Assembly: GCA_964632135.1 (NCBI GenBank)
Contig: CAZWEI010000004.1
Location: 1 to 43,977 of the forward strand
DNA from: JBFMAP01 sp964632135
GTDB taxonomy: Archaea; Micrarchaeota; Micrarchaeia; Burarchaeales; JBFMAP01
Direction of reading: 5' to 3'
Length of the DNA stretch: 43,977 nucleotides
The notes under the pieces were generated by a model. It was not told where the DNA came from and ran no database searches. It was given only the letters and a program-made list of their open reading frames with translations. Position numbers and translations under genes: made by a program. Positions within the stretch are counted from its first letter, which is position 1, and every line of letters begins with the position of its first letter. Shown here piece after piece: positions 23,382-30,784 of the stretch.

Positions 23382-23464
23382 CTACGCACCTCAAAAAATT
23401 TAAACTTACGGTTGGGTATTCTTTTCTTACGACTTTATTATAAACGTTTCTGTCCTCGTGCACC

Positions 23465-23947
23465 TTAACGAGTGTCGGCCATGACAACTATATCCGCCGT
23501 GTTCTTGAGCGCAATTGAGAATCCTGGCTCTGCGCCCACGACGATTGTTTCCTTTCCAAGTTCCTTCGCCTTCACGAGGACGGGGCGGAAATCACTGTCG
23601 CGCGTCATGAGCGCGATCACCTGTATGCTCGGGTTGAACACCTGCTGCATCGCCTCGACCGCCATCGTCACGTCAACGTCGCCGGTCGTTATGATTGGCT
23701 CGTAGCCCTGGTTCGTCATCGCCTCAATGAGTTTATCCGAAGCATACTGGTCCAGGAAAATCTTGCACACCTTCAGTTTTCCGTATTTCGCGAGCTTCCT
23801 CTTCACGCCCTCCAAATCTATATTCATTTCTTTTCGTATCACGTTCGGGCCGTCAACGAGGAACGCGATGTTCTTCTTCTCCTCGCGCTTCAGCATCATC
23901 TTTACCCTTTCGACAACTTTCTGCATGTTCATCTGAACTGTCGGCAT
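23465..23947 (-). CDS. NYN/LabA-type PIN-fold nuclease (TIGR00288-like)
   Basis: 160 residues. A short helix is followed by the NYN/PIN-like fold with acidic residues in FLVDGPNVIRKE (near 30-40), ITTGDVDVTMAVEAMQQ (near 85-102) and ALMTRDSDFRPVLVKAKELG (near 113-132); these match the metal-binding Asp positions of LabA-like NYN proteins. It likely cleaves RNA, but targets are unknown in archaea. AGTG precedes the ATG with five bases. TatD follows upstream on the same strand, with 18 bases between them. Confidence 0.88.
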   Translation of the reverse strand: MPTVQMNMQKVVERVKMMLKREEKKNIAFLVDGPNVIRKEMNIDLEGVKRKLAKYGKLKVCKIFLDQYASDKLIEAMTNQGYEPIITTGDVDVTMAVEAMQQVFNPSIQVIALMTRDSDFRPVLVKAKELGKETIVVGAEPGFSIALKNTADIVVMADTR

Positions 23948-23965
23948 AAAACCACTTCCAAAAAT

Positions 23966-24709
23966 TCAAATCTCGAAAAACTTTCGCGCGTTCCCGCACG
24001 TCGCAGCAGCAACATCCTCAACGCGCGCTCCCTTCACTTCCGCGATCAACTCAACCGAGCGGAGCGCATCCGTTGGCTTTTTCCCTATATAAGGCGCGTC
24101 GCTCTCAACCAACAGATAGTTCATATCCGCAGATTTAATTACCTTTCTTCTGTTTTTCGAGTGCATCGGGGGCACGGTCAGCGAGAACCCGCGTTCAATG
24201 GCGCGCGCAGCCTGCTCCGCGCTCCCGCTGAAGCAGTGAAGAAGCGCTTCGCGCGCGCCGCTTTCGAAAAGAATTTTCAGAACATCTTCTTCTGCATCGC
24301 GCGAGTGGATTACAACCGGAAGCCCGAGTTCGAGCGCTAGCGTGAGTTGGGAGAGAAAATGCGCGCGCTGTCTTTTCTTCTGCTCGTCCGTTTTTCCCCA
24401 GTGGTAGTCAAGGCCGATCTCGCCAACGCCAACAATCTCGTCTTTCTTTTCGCGTATCAATTTCATAATCGCGTCCGCGCTCTCGGTGTTCATCGCTACT
24501 TGCGGGGAGATTCCAATCACTGGGAAAACGAAATTCCTGTGTGCACTCGCGATTTTCAGCGAGGCGAGCGAGCTCTCGAGCGAATAACCGCACGTCACAA
24601 CCGCGCGCATTTTTCCCGTTCTCGACTCCGTGATTATCTCCTCCAAATTTTTGAACGAGTCGAGATGGCAGTGCGCGTCGATTATTTCTGGAATTTCCGG
24701 AGCGTTCAT
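23966..24709 (-). CDS. tatD: TatD-family metal-dependent hydrolase
   Basis: TIM-barrel deoxyribonuclease family. Metal ligands appear in order: IDAHCHLDSF (residues 10-19), the Glu of VGVGEIGLDYHW (near 95-106), HSRDAEED, LLHCFSGS and ESDAPYIGKKPT. Length 247 aa is standard. TatD enzymes digest DNA 3' to 5' and may act in repair; archaeal roles are not settled. No Shine-Dalgarno; a TATA-like ATTTAATAAC sits just upstream, shared with the divergent aIF5A gene. It probably heads the TatD-NYN operon. Confidence 0.93.
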   Translation of the reverse strand: MNAPEIPEIIDAHCHLDSFKNLEEIITESRTGKMRAVVTCGYSLESSLASLKIASAHRNFVFPVIGISPQVAMNTESADAIMKLIREKKDEIVGVGEIGLDYHWGKTDEQKKRQRAHFLSQLTLALELGLPVVIHSRDAEEDVLKILFESGAREALLHCFSGSAEQAARAIERGFSLTVPPMHSKNRRKVIKSADMNYLLVESDAPYIGKKPTDALRSVELIAEVKGARVEDVAAATCGNARKFFEI

Positions 24710-24752
24710 AAAGTTATTAAATGTTTATAGGTTAAAAATCTTGGTGCGTCTA

Positions 24753-25148
24753 ATGGTTGACAAGATTTTCGCATCAGCAAAAGAACTGAAGGTCGGAAAG
24801 TACGTCCTCATAGACGACGTTCCGTGCAGGGTGGTGGACATAGAATCATCCGCGCCTGGAAAGCACGGGGCTGCGAAGATGCGCGTGACTGCGATAGGCG
24901 TTTTCGACAGCTCGAAGAGGACGCTTCTCAAGCCATCTGACGCCGACGTGGAGGTCCCGATAATCGAGAAGAAGACAGCGCAGATAGTCTCGATTTCTGG
25001 AAGCACGGCACAGCTCATGGACCTGGCGAGTTACGAGATTTTCGAGCTGCCCATACCCGAGGACATGGGGGAGCAGGCAGGCGCTGGAAAGGAAGCCGAA
25101 TACATGGAGACGATGGGCAAGAAGGCGATAACGAGGATAAGAGAATAA
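24753..25148 (+). CDS. Translation initiation factor aIF5A
   Basis: 131-residue archaeal IF5A, which helps ribosomes through difficult peptide bonds and carries hypusine. The N-terminal SH3-like domain holds the modified lysine in the loop SSAPGKHGAAK (residues 33-43; K38 of PGKHG), and the C-terminal OB domain follows (VPIIEKKTAQIVSISG). The C-terminus is longer than some by an acidic segment (EDMGEQAGAGKEAEYMETM). GGTG lies six bases upstream of ATG 24753. It starts the operon with eS24, eS31, the CPBP protease and kae1. Confidence 0.95.
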   Translation: MVDKIFASAKELKVGKYVLIDDVPCRVVDIESSAPGKHGAAKMRVTAIGVFDSSKRTLLKPSDADVEVPIIEKKTAQIVSISGSTAQLMDLASYEIFELPIPEDMGEQAGAGKEAEYMETMGKKAITRIRE

Positions 25149-25161
25149 TTCTGGTGTTTTT

Positions 25162-25590
25162 ATGGATTTGAAAATCACTGAAAAACGAGAGAACCCGATA
25201 TTCGACAGGACGGAGATACGATTCACTGCCGAGTTCGACTCAGGCACACCGAGCAGGAAAGAGGTGAAGGAGCTTCTCGCGGGGAAGTTGGGCGTGGAAG
25301 CAGAACTCGTGGTGATAGATGAGATGGTGCAGGAGTTCGGAAAGCGCGAGGTTAAGGGCTACGCCAAGGCATACAAAAGCAAGAAGAGCATGGAGATTGA
25401 GCATGAATACAAGATGAAGAGGGACGCAGGCGTGAAGGAGAAGAAAGAGGGAAAGAGAGTTGAGAAGCCAAAACCCGCGCCGAAAGCCGAGCCGAAACCT
25501 GAAGCGAAAGCAGAAGGCAAGGCGGAAGCAAAGTCCGAGGCGAAAGCTGAAGCAAAGCCCGAAGCGAAGGCAGAAGCTGAGAAGAAATAA
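25162..25590 (+). CDS. rps24e: Ribosomal protein eS24 with Ala/Glu/Lys/Pro tail
   Basis: The first 100 residues are the eS24 fold of the small subunit (KITEKRENPIFDRTEI; GTPSRKEVKELLAGKLG; FGKREVKGYAKAY). After about residue 97 comes a tail of some 45 residues made only of Lys, Pro, Ala, Glu, Gly and Ser, with the unit PEAKAE or KAEAK repeated. eS24 usually stops near 100-120 residues, so the tail is an unusual extension, probably disordered and solvent-exposed. GGTG lies five bases before the ATG. Confidence 0.94.
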   Translation: MDLKITEKRENPIFDRTEIRFTAEFDSGTPSRKEVKELLAGKLGVEAELVVIDEMVQEFGKREVKGYAKAYKSKKSMEIEHEYKMKRDAGVKEKKEGKRVEKPKPAPKAEPKPEAKAEGKAEAKSEAKAEAKPEAKAEAEKK

Positions 25591-25604
25591 TTATAGGTGA
25601 TATT

Positions 25605-25763
25605 TTGGCAGAGGAAAAGAAAGAGGCGAAAAAGAAGGAAAGGGAAACCAAGCCGTACAAGAAAAAGAAGTCCTGCCCGAAGTGCGGGACTGGCGTTTTT
25701 CTCGCAGAGCACAAGAACAGGCTCGCGTGCGGGAGATGCGGATACCTCGAGGTCAAGAAATGA
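25605..25763 (+). CDS. rps27ae: Ribosomal protein eS31 (S27ae)
   Basis: 52-residue small-subunit protein with TTG start, five bases after GGTG. The N-terminus is basic and lysine-rich (KPYKKKKSCPKCG), and the Cys4 zinc ribbon CPKCG...CGRCGYLE is complete. No ubiquitin-like domain is fused, as expected for archaea. It directly follows eS24, the usual archaeal order. Confidence 0.93.
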   Translation: MAEEKKEAKKKERETKPYKKKKSCPKCGTGVFLAEHKNRLACGRCGYLEVKK

Positions 25764-25775
25764 AGAGGCAGTGAA

Positions 25776-26756
25776 ATGCTAATTTTACTGCTGACTCTTG
25801 TTTTCTTTTTGTTTTCAGTCCCTTTCCTGAAAAAACTCAAGCCGATTGGAAGAGAGAGTTTGCTTTTCGCGCTCTGGCTCGCGTGCGCGCTGTTTCTGCT
25901 CTCGGGGTATACGATAAAATTTCTTGATATGCGGTTCGCGCAACTCGCGGACTCGCTCGCGCTGTTCGTTGTTTTCATTGCTGCGCGCGAAATGTTTTTC
26001 AGGGGCGAGGCACAGCGCGCGTTTGGCGTTTTTCCCTCTGCTTTGCTGTACGCGCTCATCCTTCCTGCAGCAATAAGCGGGAATTTCAGCGAGTATGCGC
26101 TCCTTTTTGCATATTTCCTCGTATCCGGAGTCGCGCTGGGTGTGCTGAGCGAGAGGTCCGGCGCGCTCGCCGCAGTGCTGTCCGCTGAAATTTATCTGCT
26201 GCTCGTGCTTGTCACCTCATCCTCGCCGTATTTTGCGTCTGTTGTCGCACTAATTTTCATGCTGTTAACGCCCTTCGTCTGGTACGCGCACAAGAAAAAG
26301 AAAATGCACGAGGCGCTCGTGGAGTTGGGGCTTGTTCGCGAAAAAATTTTTTTCAATTTTTTGGTTGGGATTGGCTGCATCGCCGCGGTTTTCACCTGCC
26401 TTCTGCTGTGGTCGGTTATTTCGACCAGCGCTGGAGTTTACGACCAGGGAAACGTGCAGCAGAAAATCCAGTCCGTTCCTATCTACCTCGTCTTGCTCGC
26501 GGTCACGCTCAGCCCGTTGGGAGAGGAGATTTTCTTCCGCGGGTTTCTCGTGCGGCGCGTAGGCGTGGTGCTATCGAGCATCCTGTTCGCAGGCGCGCAC
26601 TACATGTACGGCTCGGTGTACGAACTGGGCGGTGCGTTCATCGCAGGAATTATTTTCGCGTACGCGTTCAAGAGGACAGGCTCGCTCGCTGGGCCGATTA
26701 CCGCGCACCTTATTTTAAACCTGATTTCCATTAGTGTGATGAGGGGAGTCGCATGA
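25776..26756 (+). CDS. CPBP (CAAX protease and bacteriocin-processing) family membrane protein
   Basis: 326 residues, about eight membrane helices. The C-terminal domain has the glutamate pair and Arg of GEEIFFRGFLVRR (near residue 249), the His of FAGAHYMYG (about 270), and the final HLILN (about 312), the three motifs of the CPBP/Abi intramembrane protease family. Substrates are unknown; in archaea such proteins may process membrane or lipidated proteins. The start overlaps nothing; the end overlaps kae1 by four bases (ATGA), so the two are translationally coupled. Confidence 0.9.
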   Translation: MLILLLTLVFFLFSVPFLKKLKPIGRESLLFALWLACALFLLSGYTIKFLDMRFAQLADSLALFVVFIAAREMFFRGEAQRAFGVFPSALLYALILPAAISGNFSEYALLFAYFLVSGVALGVLSERSGALAAVLSAEIYLLLVLVTSSSPYFASVVALIFMLLTPFVWYAHKKKKMHEALVELGLVREKIFFNFLVGIGCIAAVFTCLLLWSVISTSAGVYDQGNVQQKIQSVPIYLVLLAVTLSPLGEEIFFRGFLVRRVGVVLSSILFAGAHYMYGSVYELGGAFIAGIIFAYAFKRTGSLAGPITAHLILNLISISVMRGVA

Positions 26757-27718
26757 TTTGCCTAGGGATAGAATCCACCGCGCACACGCTCGGCGTAGGA
26801 ATCGCCACTGAAAAGAAGGTTCTCGCGAATGAGAAAACGGTTTATGTTCCTAAATTCACGGGAATTCACCCGCGAAAGGCTGCGGATGCTCACGCCAAAA
26901 ATTTTGAAAGCGTTCTCCGCGCGGCGCTCTCGAAAGCGCGCATCGAATTGGGTGATGTTGATGTAATTGCGTTCTCGCAGGGGCCTGGTTTGGGCGCGTG
27001 CCTGAGGGTTGGGTGCATAGGCGCGAAATCCCTTGCACTTACGCTTCACAGGCCTCTCGTCGGCGTGAACCACTGCGTCGCGCACATTGAAATCGCGAAA
27101 CTTTTCACGCGCGCGCGCGACCCTCTTGTTCTTTACGTAAGTGGGGGGAACACGCAAATCATCGCGCGAGAGGAGAATCGCTACCGCGTGCTCGGGGAGA
27201 CGATGGACATCGGCGTTGGAAACCTCTTCGACACGTTCGGGAGGAGGATGGGGCTTGAGCGCGCGCACGGGGGGGTGATTGAGCAGATGGCGAAAGGAGG
27301 GAAGCACGTCGAACTTCCCTACGTAGTTAAGGCGATGAGCTTCTCTTTCACGGGTTTGCTTACGGACGCTGAGAAAAAACTCGCAACCCACAAGAGGGAG
27401 GATTTGTGCTTCTCGCTGCAGGAATACGCGTTCTCGATGCTTACGGAGGCGATGGAGCGCGCGCTCGTCCTCACGAGAAAAAATGAAATCATCATCTGCG
27501 GGGGCGTGGCGCAGAACAAGCGGCTGTGCGGGATGCTGCGAACGATGGGGAGGGAGCACGGCGCGCGCTTCGGGGTCGCGCCCAATGAGTTCAACGCCGA
27601 CAACGGCGCGATGATTGCGTACACTGGACTGATGATGTTCAAGAACGGCGCGCGCCTGAACCCTGAAAAGTGCGAGCCGGTTCAGAAATTCCGCGTGGAT
27701 GACCAATTTGTGCCTTAA
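26753..27718 (+). CDS. kae1: tRNA N6-threonylcarbamoyladenosine transferase Kae1
   Basis: Catalytic subunit of the KEOPS complex that makes t6A37 in ANN-decoding tRNAs. ASKHA ATPase fold; iron-binding His pair in VNHCVAHIEIAK (residues about 105-116), YVSGGNTQIIA, NLFDTFGRRMGLERAHGG, and GGVAQNKRLCGML complete the pattern. Length 321 aa matches archaeal Kae1 without a fused kinase. Its partner Bud32 is the next gene; Sua5, which supplies threonylcarbamoyl-AMP, is at 40.9-41.5 kb. Cgi121 and Pcc1 are not seen in the window. Confidence 0.96.
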   Translation: MICLGIESTAHTLGVGIATEKKVLANEKTVYVPKFTGIHPRKAADAHAKNFESVLRAALSKARIELGDVDVIAFSQGPGLGACLRVGCIGAKSLALTLHRPLVGVNHCVAHIEIAKLFTRARDPLVLYVSGGNTQIIAREENRYRVLGETMDIGVGNLFDTFGRRMGLERAHGGVIEQMAKGGKHVELPYVVKAMSFSFTGLLTDAEKKLATHKREDLCFSLQEYAFSMLTEAMERALVLTRKNEIIICGGVAQNKRLCGMLRTMGREHGARFGVAPNEFNADNGAMIAYTGLMMFKNGARLNPEKCEPVQKFRVDDQFVP

Positions 27719-27729
27719 GCACAAATGGT

Positions 27730-27755
27730 CCATTTTTCGCAAAGCGAAAAATTGG
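27730..27755. repeat. Palindrome between kae1 and bud32
   Basis: ATTTTTCGC (27732-27740) and GCGAAAAAT (27744-27752) form a perfect nine-base stem with loop AAA. The apex GC-AAA-GC and the ATTTTT arm resemble the hairpins in the tRNA-Ala intron and in the array at 32.85 kb. Confidence 0.65.
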
Positions 27756-27778
27756 AAGTGGAATTGTGGTGATTTGCG

Positions 27779-28396
27779 ATGTCGAGCGGTAAAATTATTG
27801 GAAAGGGCGCGGAAGCCGAGATTCGCAAAGAGCGCGTGTTTGGGAAAGAAGTTGCTGTAAAGGATAGGATAAGAAAGAAATACCGAATTCGAGAGATTGA
27901 CCACGCGCTCAGGAAAAACAGGACGCGCGTCGAAGCGCGTTTGCTCATGGAGGCGAAAAAGGCAGGCGTGCTCTGCCCGATAGTTTACGCGGTGGGCGAG
28001 TTCGAGATAGCGATGGAATTTGTTGATGGAATTCTTCTGAGAAATGCGCGCGCTGGAATTGCGGCGAAAAAACTTTTTGACGCAGGCGCGGCGCTCGCGA
28101 AACTGCACTCCGCGGGCATGGTCCACGGAGACTACACGCCTGCGAACATAATTTTGAGGAAGAGAGACGGGCGCGCATGCGTGATAGATTTCGGGCTGGG
28201 CGCGTTCTCGCGCGACGAGGAGGACAGGGCGATGGATTTGTTGGTGATGAAGAAATCCCTTGGAAGCGAGCGCCTGTTTCGCGCGTTCGCGAGCGGGTAT
28301 TCGAGCGAGGATAAGAAGGCGGCTGAGCGCGCGCTGAGGCAGTTGGACGAGGTCGAGAAAAGAGGAAGATATGTCGTTAGGGCGATGATGGGCTGA
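27779..28396 (+). CDS. bud32: Bud32 (PRPK-type) KEOPS kinase
   Basis: Small atypical kinase/ATPase of the KEOPS complex, 205 aa. KIIGKGAEAEI is the nucleotide loop, VKDRIRKKYR the Lys and family-specific basic stretch, HGDYTPANIIL (about residues 115-125) the catalytic loop and VIDFGLG the DFG motif. It stands alone instead of being fused to kae1. The last codons (ending in Ala-Met-Met-Gly) contain a 14-base sequence that is repeated 449 bases downstream. Confidence 0.95.
   Translation: MSSGKIIGKGAEAEIRKERVFGKEVAVKDRIRKKYRIREIDHALRKNRTRVEARLLMEAKKAGVLCPIVYAVGEFEIAMEFVDGILLRNARAGIAAKKLFDAGAALAKLHSAGMVHGDYTPANIILRKRDGRACVIDFGLGAFSRDEEDRAMDLLVMKKSLGSERLFRAFASGYSSEDKKAAERALRQLDEVEKRGRYVVRAMMG
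28381..28394. repeat. 14-base direct repeat, copy at the bud32 3' end
   Basis: GGCGATGATGGGCT covers the end of bud32 and recurs at 28830-28843. The pair flanks the small unknown gene at 28410-28754, like a target-site or attachment-site duplication around an insertion. Confidence 0.6.
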
Positions 28397-28409
28397 CCGC
28401 CTTTGGGTC

Positions 28410-28754
28410 TTAGTCTCGATGGATATAAGGCCACTCACTATGGGTGCGTTGGGCGTCTCTCGCGTCTTTCTCTGCTATCGTTGCTATTTTGTCCCAAAAA
28501 TTTTTTAAAGAAGATTCAGCCTTGGTTTTCTCTTTCTCGAGTATACCGAGCAGTTCTTTTCTCTCGGAAGATGTCAGTCCGGGGTAGGTTTCGATTCTAT
28601 ATTCTAGCCTTTTGAATTCGATTTCGCCCATAACTTGTGCGCCTATATTACTAGAGCGCATATTTTCGGCCGCGGTATATATTTCGAGTTTATAAATTCC
28701 CGCAAGGTTTGGCCTACCGTTTCCAGGTCCTTTTGTTGCTACAGCGAGCGTCAT
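28410..28754 (-). CDS. Unknown 114-residue protein
   Basis: Residues 1-50 are beta-rich with no membrane segment (NLAGIYKLEIYTAAE; IGAQVMGEIEFKRLEYRIE); residues 55-95 are helical and charged (SERKELLGILEKEKTKAESSL). GGTGG is present shortly before the ATG, and TATA-like AATTATAT and TTTATATAAC further up. It shares strand and small size with the genes at 28842 and 29156. It lies wholly between two copies of a 14-base sequence. No family recognised. Confidence 0.65.
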   Translation of the reverse strand: MTLAVATKGPGNGRPNLAGIYKLEIYTAAENMRSSNIGAQVMGEIEFKRLEYRIETYPGLTSSERKELLGILEKEKTKAESSLKNFWDKIATIAEKDARDAQRTHSEWPYIHRD

Positions 28755-28829
28755 AACATACCACCAAACGATTAATTAAACGGGCGATATAATTATCCAC
28801 CGAAATTTATATAACAATTTTGTTGATTA

Positions 28830-28843
28830 GGCGATGATGGGCT
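28830..28843. repeat. 14-base direct repeat, distal copy
   Basis: Same 14 bases as at the bud32 end, preceded in both places by TTAG or a one-base variant. It overlaps the stop codon of the gene ending at 28842. Confidence 0.6.
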
Positions 28844-29147
28844 AGTCTCTTTTCGCTTTGAAGAATGTTTTCGCCTCTGCCTTCTTCTGCTCGAAAAATT
28901 GGACGAGTTGTTTTTTCTTCTCCGCGCCCTCCGGGGAAAACAGCCTCTCGTCTCCGGCGATTTGCTCCTCTAGTTTAGCGAAGGAAGGTATGCCGAATTT
29001 TCGGACACGCGCGCTTGAGGAGCGCGAGTTTTGAAGCGCGAACTCTATTTTCCTTTCGTAAATCTCTACAACTCGGTCTAGCGCGGAGCCGACCGGGCGG
29101 TAATTTTCTCTTGGCCTGAATTTTTTGTCGATTACTTTTGTTGTGAT
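28842..29147 (-). CDS. Unknown 101-residue charged protein; probable ATC start
   Basis: An open frame of 101 codons with no ATG, GTG or TTG at its beginning. ATC at 29147 stands exactly five bases after GGTG, the spacing used by most genes in the window, just past the stop of the preceding gene. The product starts with ITTKVIDKKFRPRENYRPVG, is helical and basic, and ends in a Lys/Ala/Phe-rich tail (FFEQKKAEAKTFFKAKRD). No membrane segment, no known family. The alternative is a frameshift joining it to the upstream frame. It is the middle gene of three small minus-strand genes. Confidence 0.55.
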   Translation of the reverse strand: MTTKVIDKKFRPRENYRPVGSALDRVVEIYERKIEFALQNSRSSSARVRKFGIPSFAKLEEQIAGDERLFSPEGAEKKKQLVQFFEQKKAEAKTFFKAKRD

Positions 29148-29155
29148 GTTATCAC

Positions 29156-29377
29156 CTACAGCAACTTCCCGAAAGAGTTTTTCTTTTCCCGCGCCAACGC
29201 GATGAGTTCTTTCTTCTGGGCGTGCGACAGCCTACCGTCAAACAATATTCCCTTCTGCAGGTTTGTCAGGGATGGCGCGCTGCTGTTCTCTATCTGTCCT
29301 TTGTAACTAACAACAATCTGTTCTATCTCTTCGCCCGTAATCTTTTTCCCGCCGTCTCCTTTTTTCGGTGTTATCAT
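29156..29377 (-). CDS. Unknown 73-residue protein
   Basis: Starts MITPKKGDGGKKITGEEIEQ and is mostly helical and charged, with a Leu/Lys-rich second half (FDGRLSHAQKKELIALAREK). GAGGTGAT precedes the ATG by a few bases. It is first in the row of three small unknown genes on the minus strand, only eight bases before the probable start of the next. Function unknown; the row could encode a small protein complex. Confidence 0.65.
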   Translation of the reverse strand: MITPKKGDGGKKITGEEIEQIVVSYKGQIENSSAPSLTNLQKGILFDGRLSHAQKKELIALAREKKNSFGKLL

Positions 29378-29423
29378 GCAGTATCACCTCTAGAGGTTGA
29401 AATAAAGAATGAAAACCGGAAGT

Positions 29424-29537
29424 CTAGAGCTCTCCGACCCTTCGTTTCATTTTCCTCTTCATCTTCTTCCTTCTCTTCTTGAGCCACTTCCATCTCATGC
29501 GGCCCTTTTTCTTCCACTTTCTCGGAATCGAACCCAA
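29424..29537 (-). CDS. rpl41e: Ribosomal protein eL41
   Basis: 37-residue, strongly basic protein. It begins at TTG 29537, preceded by GAGGTGG, and contains PRKWKKKGRMRWKWLKKRRK, which agrees closely with what I recall of Thermococcales eL41 (the same R-K-W-K-K-K-G-R-M-R-W-K-W core). eL41 is a single helix at the subunit interface and is the smallest ribosomal protein, so it is often missed by gene callers. A shorter product from ATG 29498 (24 residues) is possible, but the ribosome binding site supports the TTG. It is divergent from tyrS. Confidence 0.88.
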   Translation of the reverse strand: MGSIPRKWKKKGRMRWKWLKKRRKKMKRKMKRRVGEL

Positions 29538-29618
29538 ATTTCCACCTCTGGTTTTCTCTTGCGTTTCATTATTTTCCGCGAAGCATAAATTTAAAGGTTT
29601 CGGGCGCGAATTAAACCC

Positions 29619-30680
29619 ATGGACGTTGAAAGGAAGGTCGAACTGCTGAAGCGCAGGCCGACGGCAGAAGTTATTACTGACGAGGAGGCGCGCGCACTTT
29701 TCGAGACGAACGCGCACCCGAGGCACTACATAGGGTTTGAGATTTCCGGGATGGTGCATCTGGGAACGGGTTTGGTGAGCGCGCTCAAAATCAACGACCT
29801 TCTCGAGGCGGGAGTGAAGCCAATCGTGTTTCTCGCGGATTACCACGCGTGGCTCAACGGGAAACTAGGCGGGGATTTGGAGAGAATTCGAAAGGTCGCG
29901 AAGGGGTATTTCAAGCACGCGTTCGTGTCGCTGGGTTTGGATGAGGCGCGCGTGCAGTACATTCTTGCGAGCGAAATTTACGATAATGATTATTGGAAAG
30001 ATGTCTTGGGCGTGGCGAAGGACACCACTCTTAAGAGAATGCTGCGCTGCACCACGATAATGGGAAGGAAGGAAAGCGAGGCGAGCGACGCCGCGAGCAT
30101 CCTTTACCCGGCGATGCAGACCGCGGACATTTTCAAACTGGACGTTGACATCGCGCACGCGGGAATGGACCAGAGAAAAGTTCACGTGCTTGCGCGCGAG
30201 ATAGCGGACAAATGGAAGAGGAAGAAGCCTGTCGCGCTCCACGCGCGCCTTTTAATGGGGCTGCAGGGACCCCAGAAAATGGGGATGGATGAAAATGCGC
30301 GCGCGGACGTGGAGATAAGTTCGAAGATGAGCAAGAGCAAGCCCGAAACCTGCATCTACATTCACGATTCAGAGGATGAGATAAAGAAGAAAATCGGGAA
30401 GGCGCACTGCCCGCCGAAAGCGGTTGAGGAGAACCCGATAATCGAGATTTGCGAGTATATCTTGATGCGCGACGAGAATGTGAGGTTGAAGATTGAGCGC
30501 GACGAGAAATACGGCGGGGACGTTGAGTTCGATTTGGACGAGTTGAAAAAGGAGTACGCGGACGGCGGGCTACACCCTATGGATTTGAAGAACGCGGTTG
30601 CGCGCGAGTTGGCACGGATTCTCAAGCCGAGCGGGGATTATTTCGCGAAGCATAGGGAGTACGCGTTTCCAGGCGAGTAG
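29619..30680 (+). CDS. tyrS: Tyrosyl-tRNA synthetase
   Basis: Class I archaeal/eukaryal TyrRS, 353 aa. The HIGH-like motif is SGMVHLGTGL (near residues 44-53), the tyrosine pocket has YHAWLNGK and QTADIF...DVDIAHAGMDQRK, and the KMSKS loop is SSKMSKSKPET (near 231-241). The C-terminal helical domain recognises the anticodon. The initiator ATG has no Shine-Dalgarno, but AAATTTAAAGG lies about 25 bases upstream, as in leaderless genes. TrpRS is a relative, but the GMDQRK signature favours tyrosine. Confidence 0.93.
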   Translation: MDVERKVELLKRRPTAEVITDEEARALFETNAHPRHYIGFEISGMVHLGTGLVSALKINDLLEAGVKPIVFLADYHAWLNGKLGGDLERIRKVAKGYFKHAFVSLGLDEARVQYILASEIYDNDYWKDVLGVAKDTTLKRMLRCTTIMGRKESEASDAASILYPAMQTADIFKLDVDIAHAGMDQRKVHVLAREIADKWKRKKPVALHARLLMGLQGPQKMGMDENARADVEISSKMSKSKPETCIYIHDSEDEIKKKIGKAHCPPKAVEENPIIEICEYILMRDENVRLKIERDEKYGGDVEFDLDELKKEYADGGLHPMDLKNAVARELARILKPSGDYFAKHREYAFPGE

Positions 30681-30784
30681 GCGGCAGGGCGAATGGTTTA
30701 AATCTTTTTTTATCCAAATCATGTAGAACTGCGGACTGTGGCCGAATTGATGATTTATTTGGTTTGTTGGTTCGAGGTGGTGGA

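Noticed and set aside
26762..28438. 558-codon minus-strand frame opposite kae1 and bud32
   Set aside because: It mirrors two certain genes and has the His/Arg-rich composition of a shadow frame.
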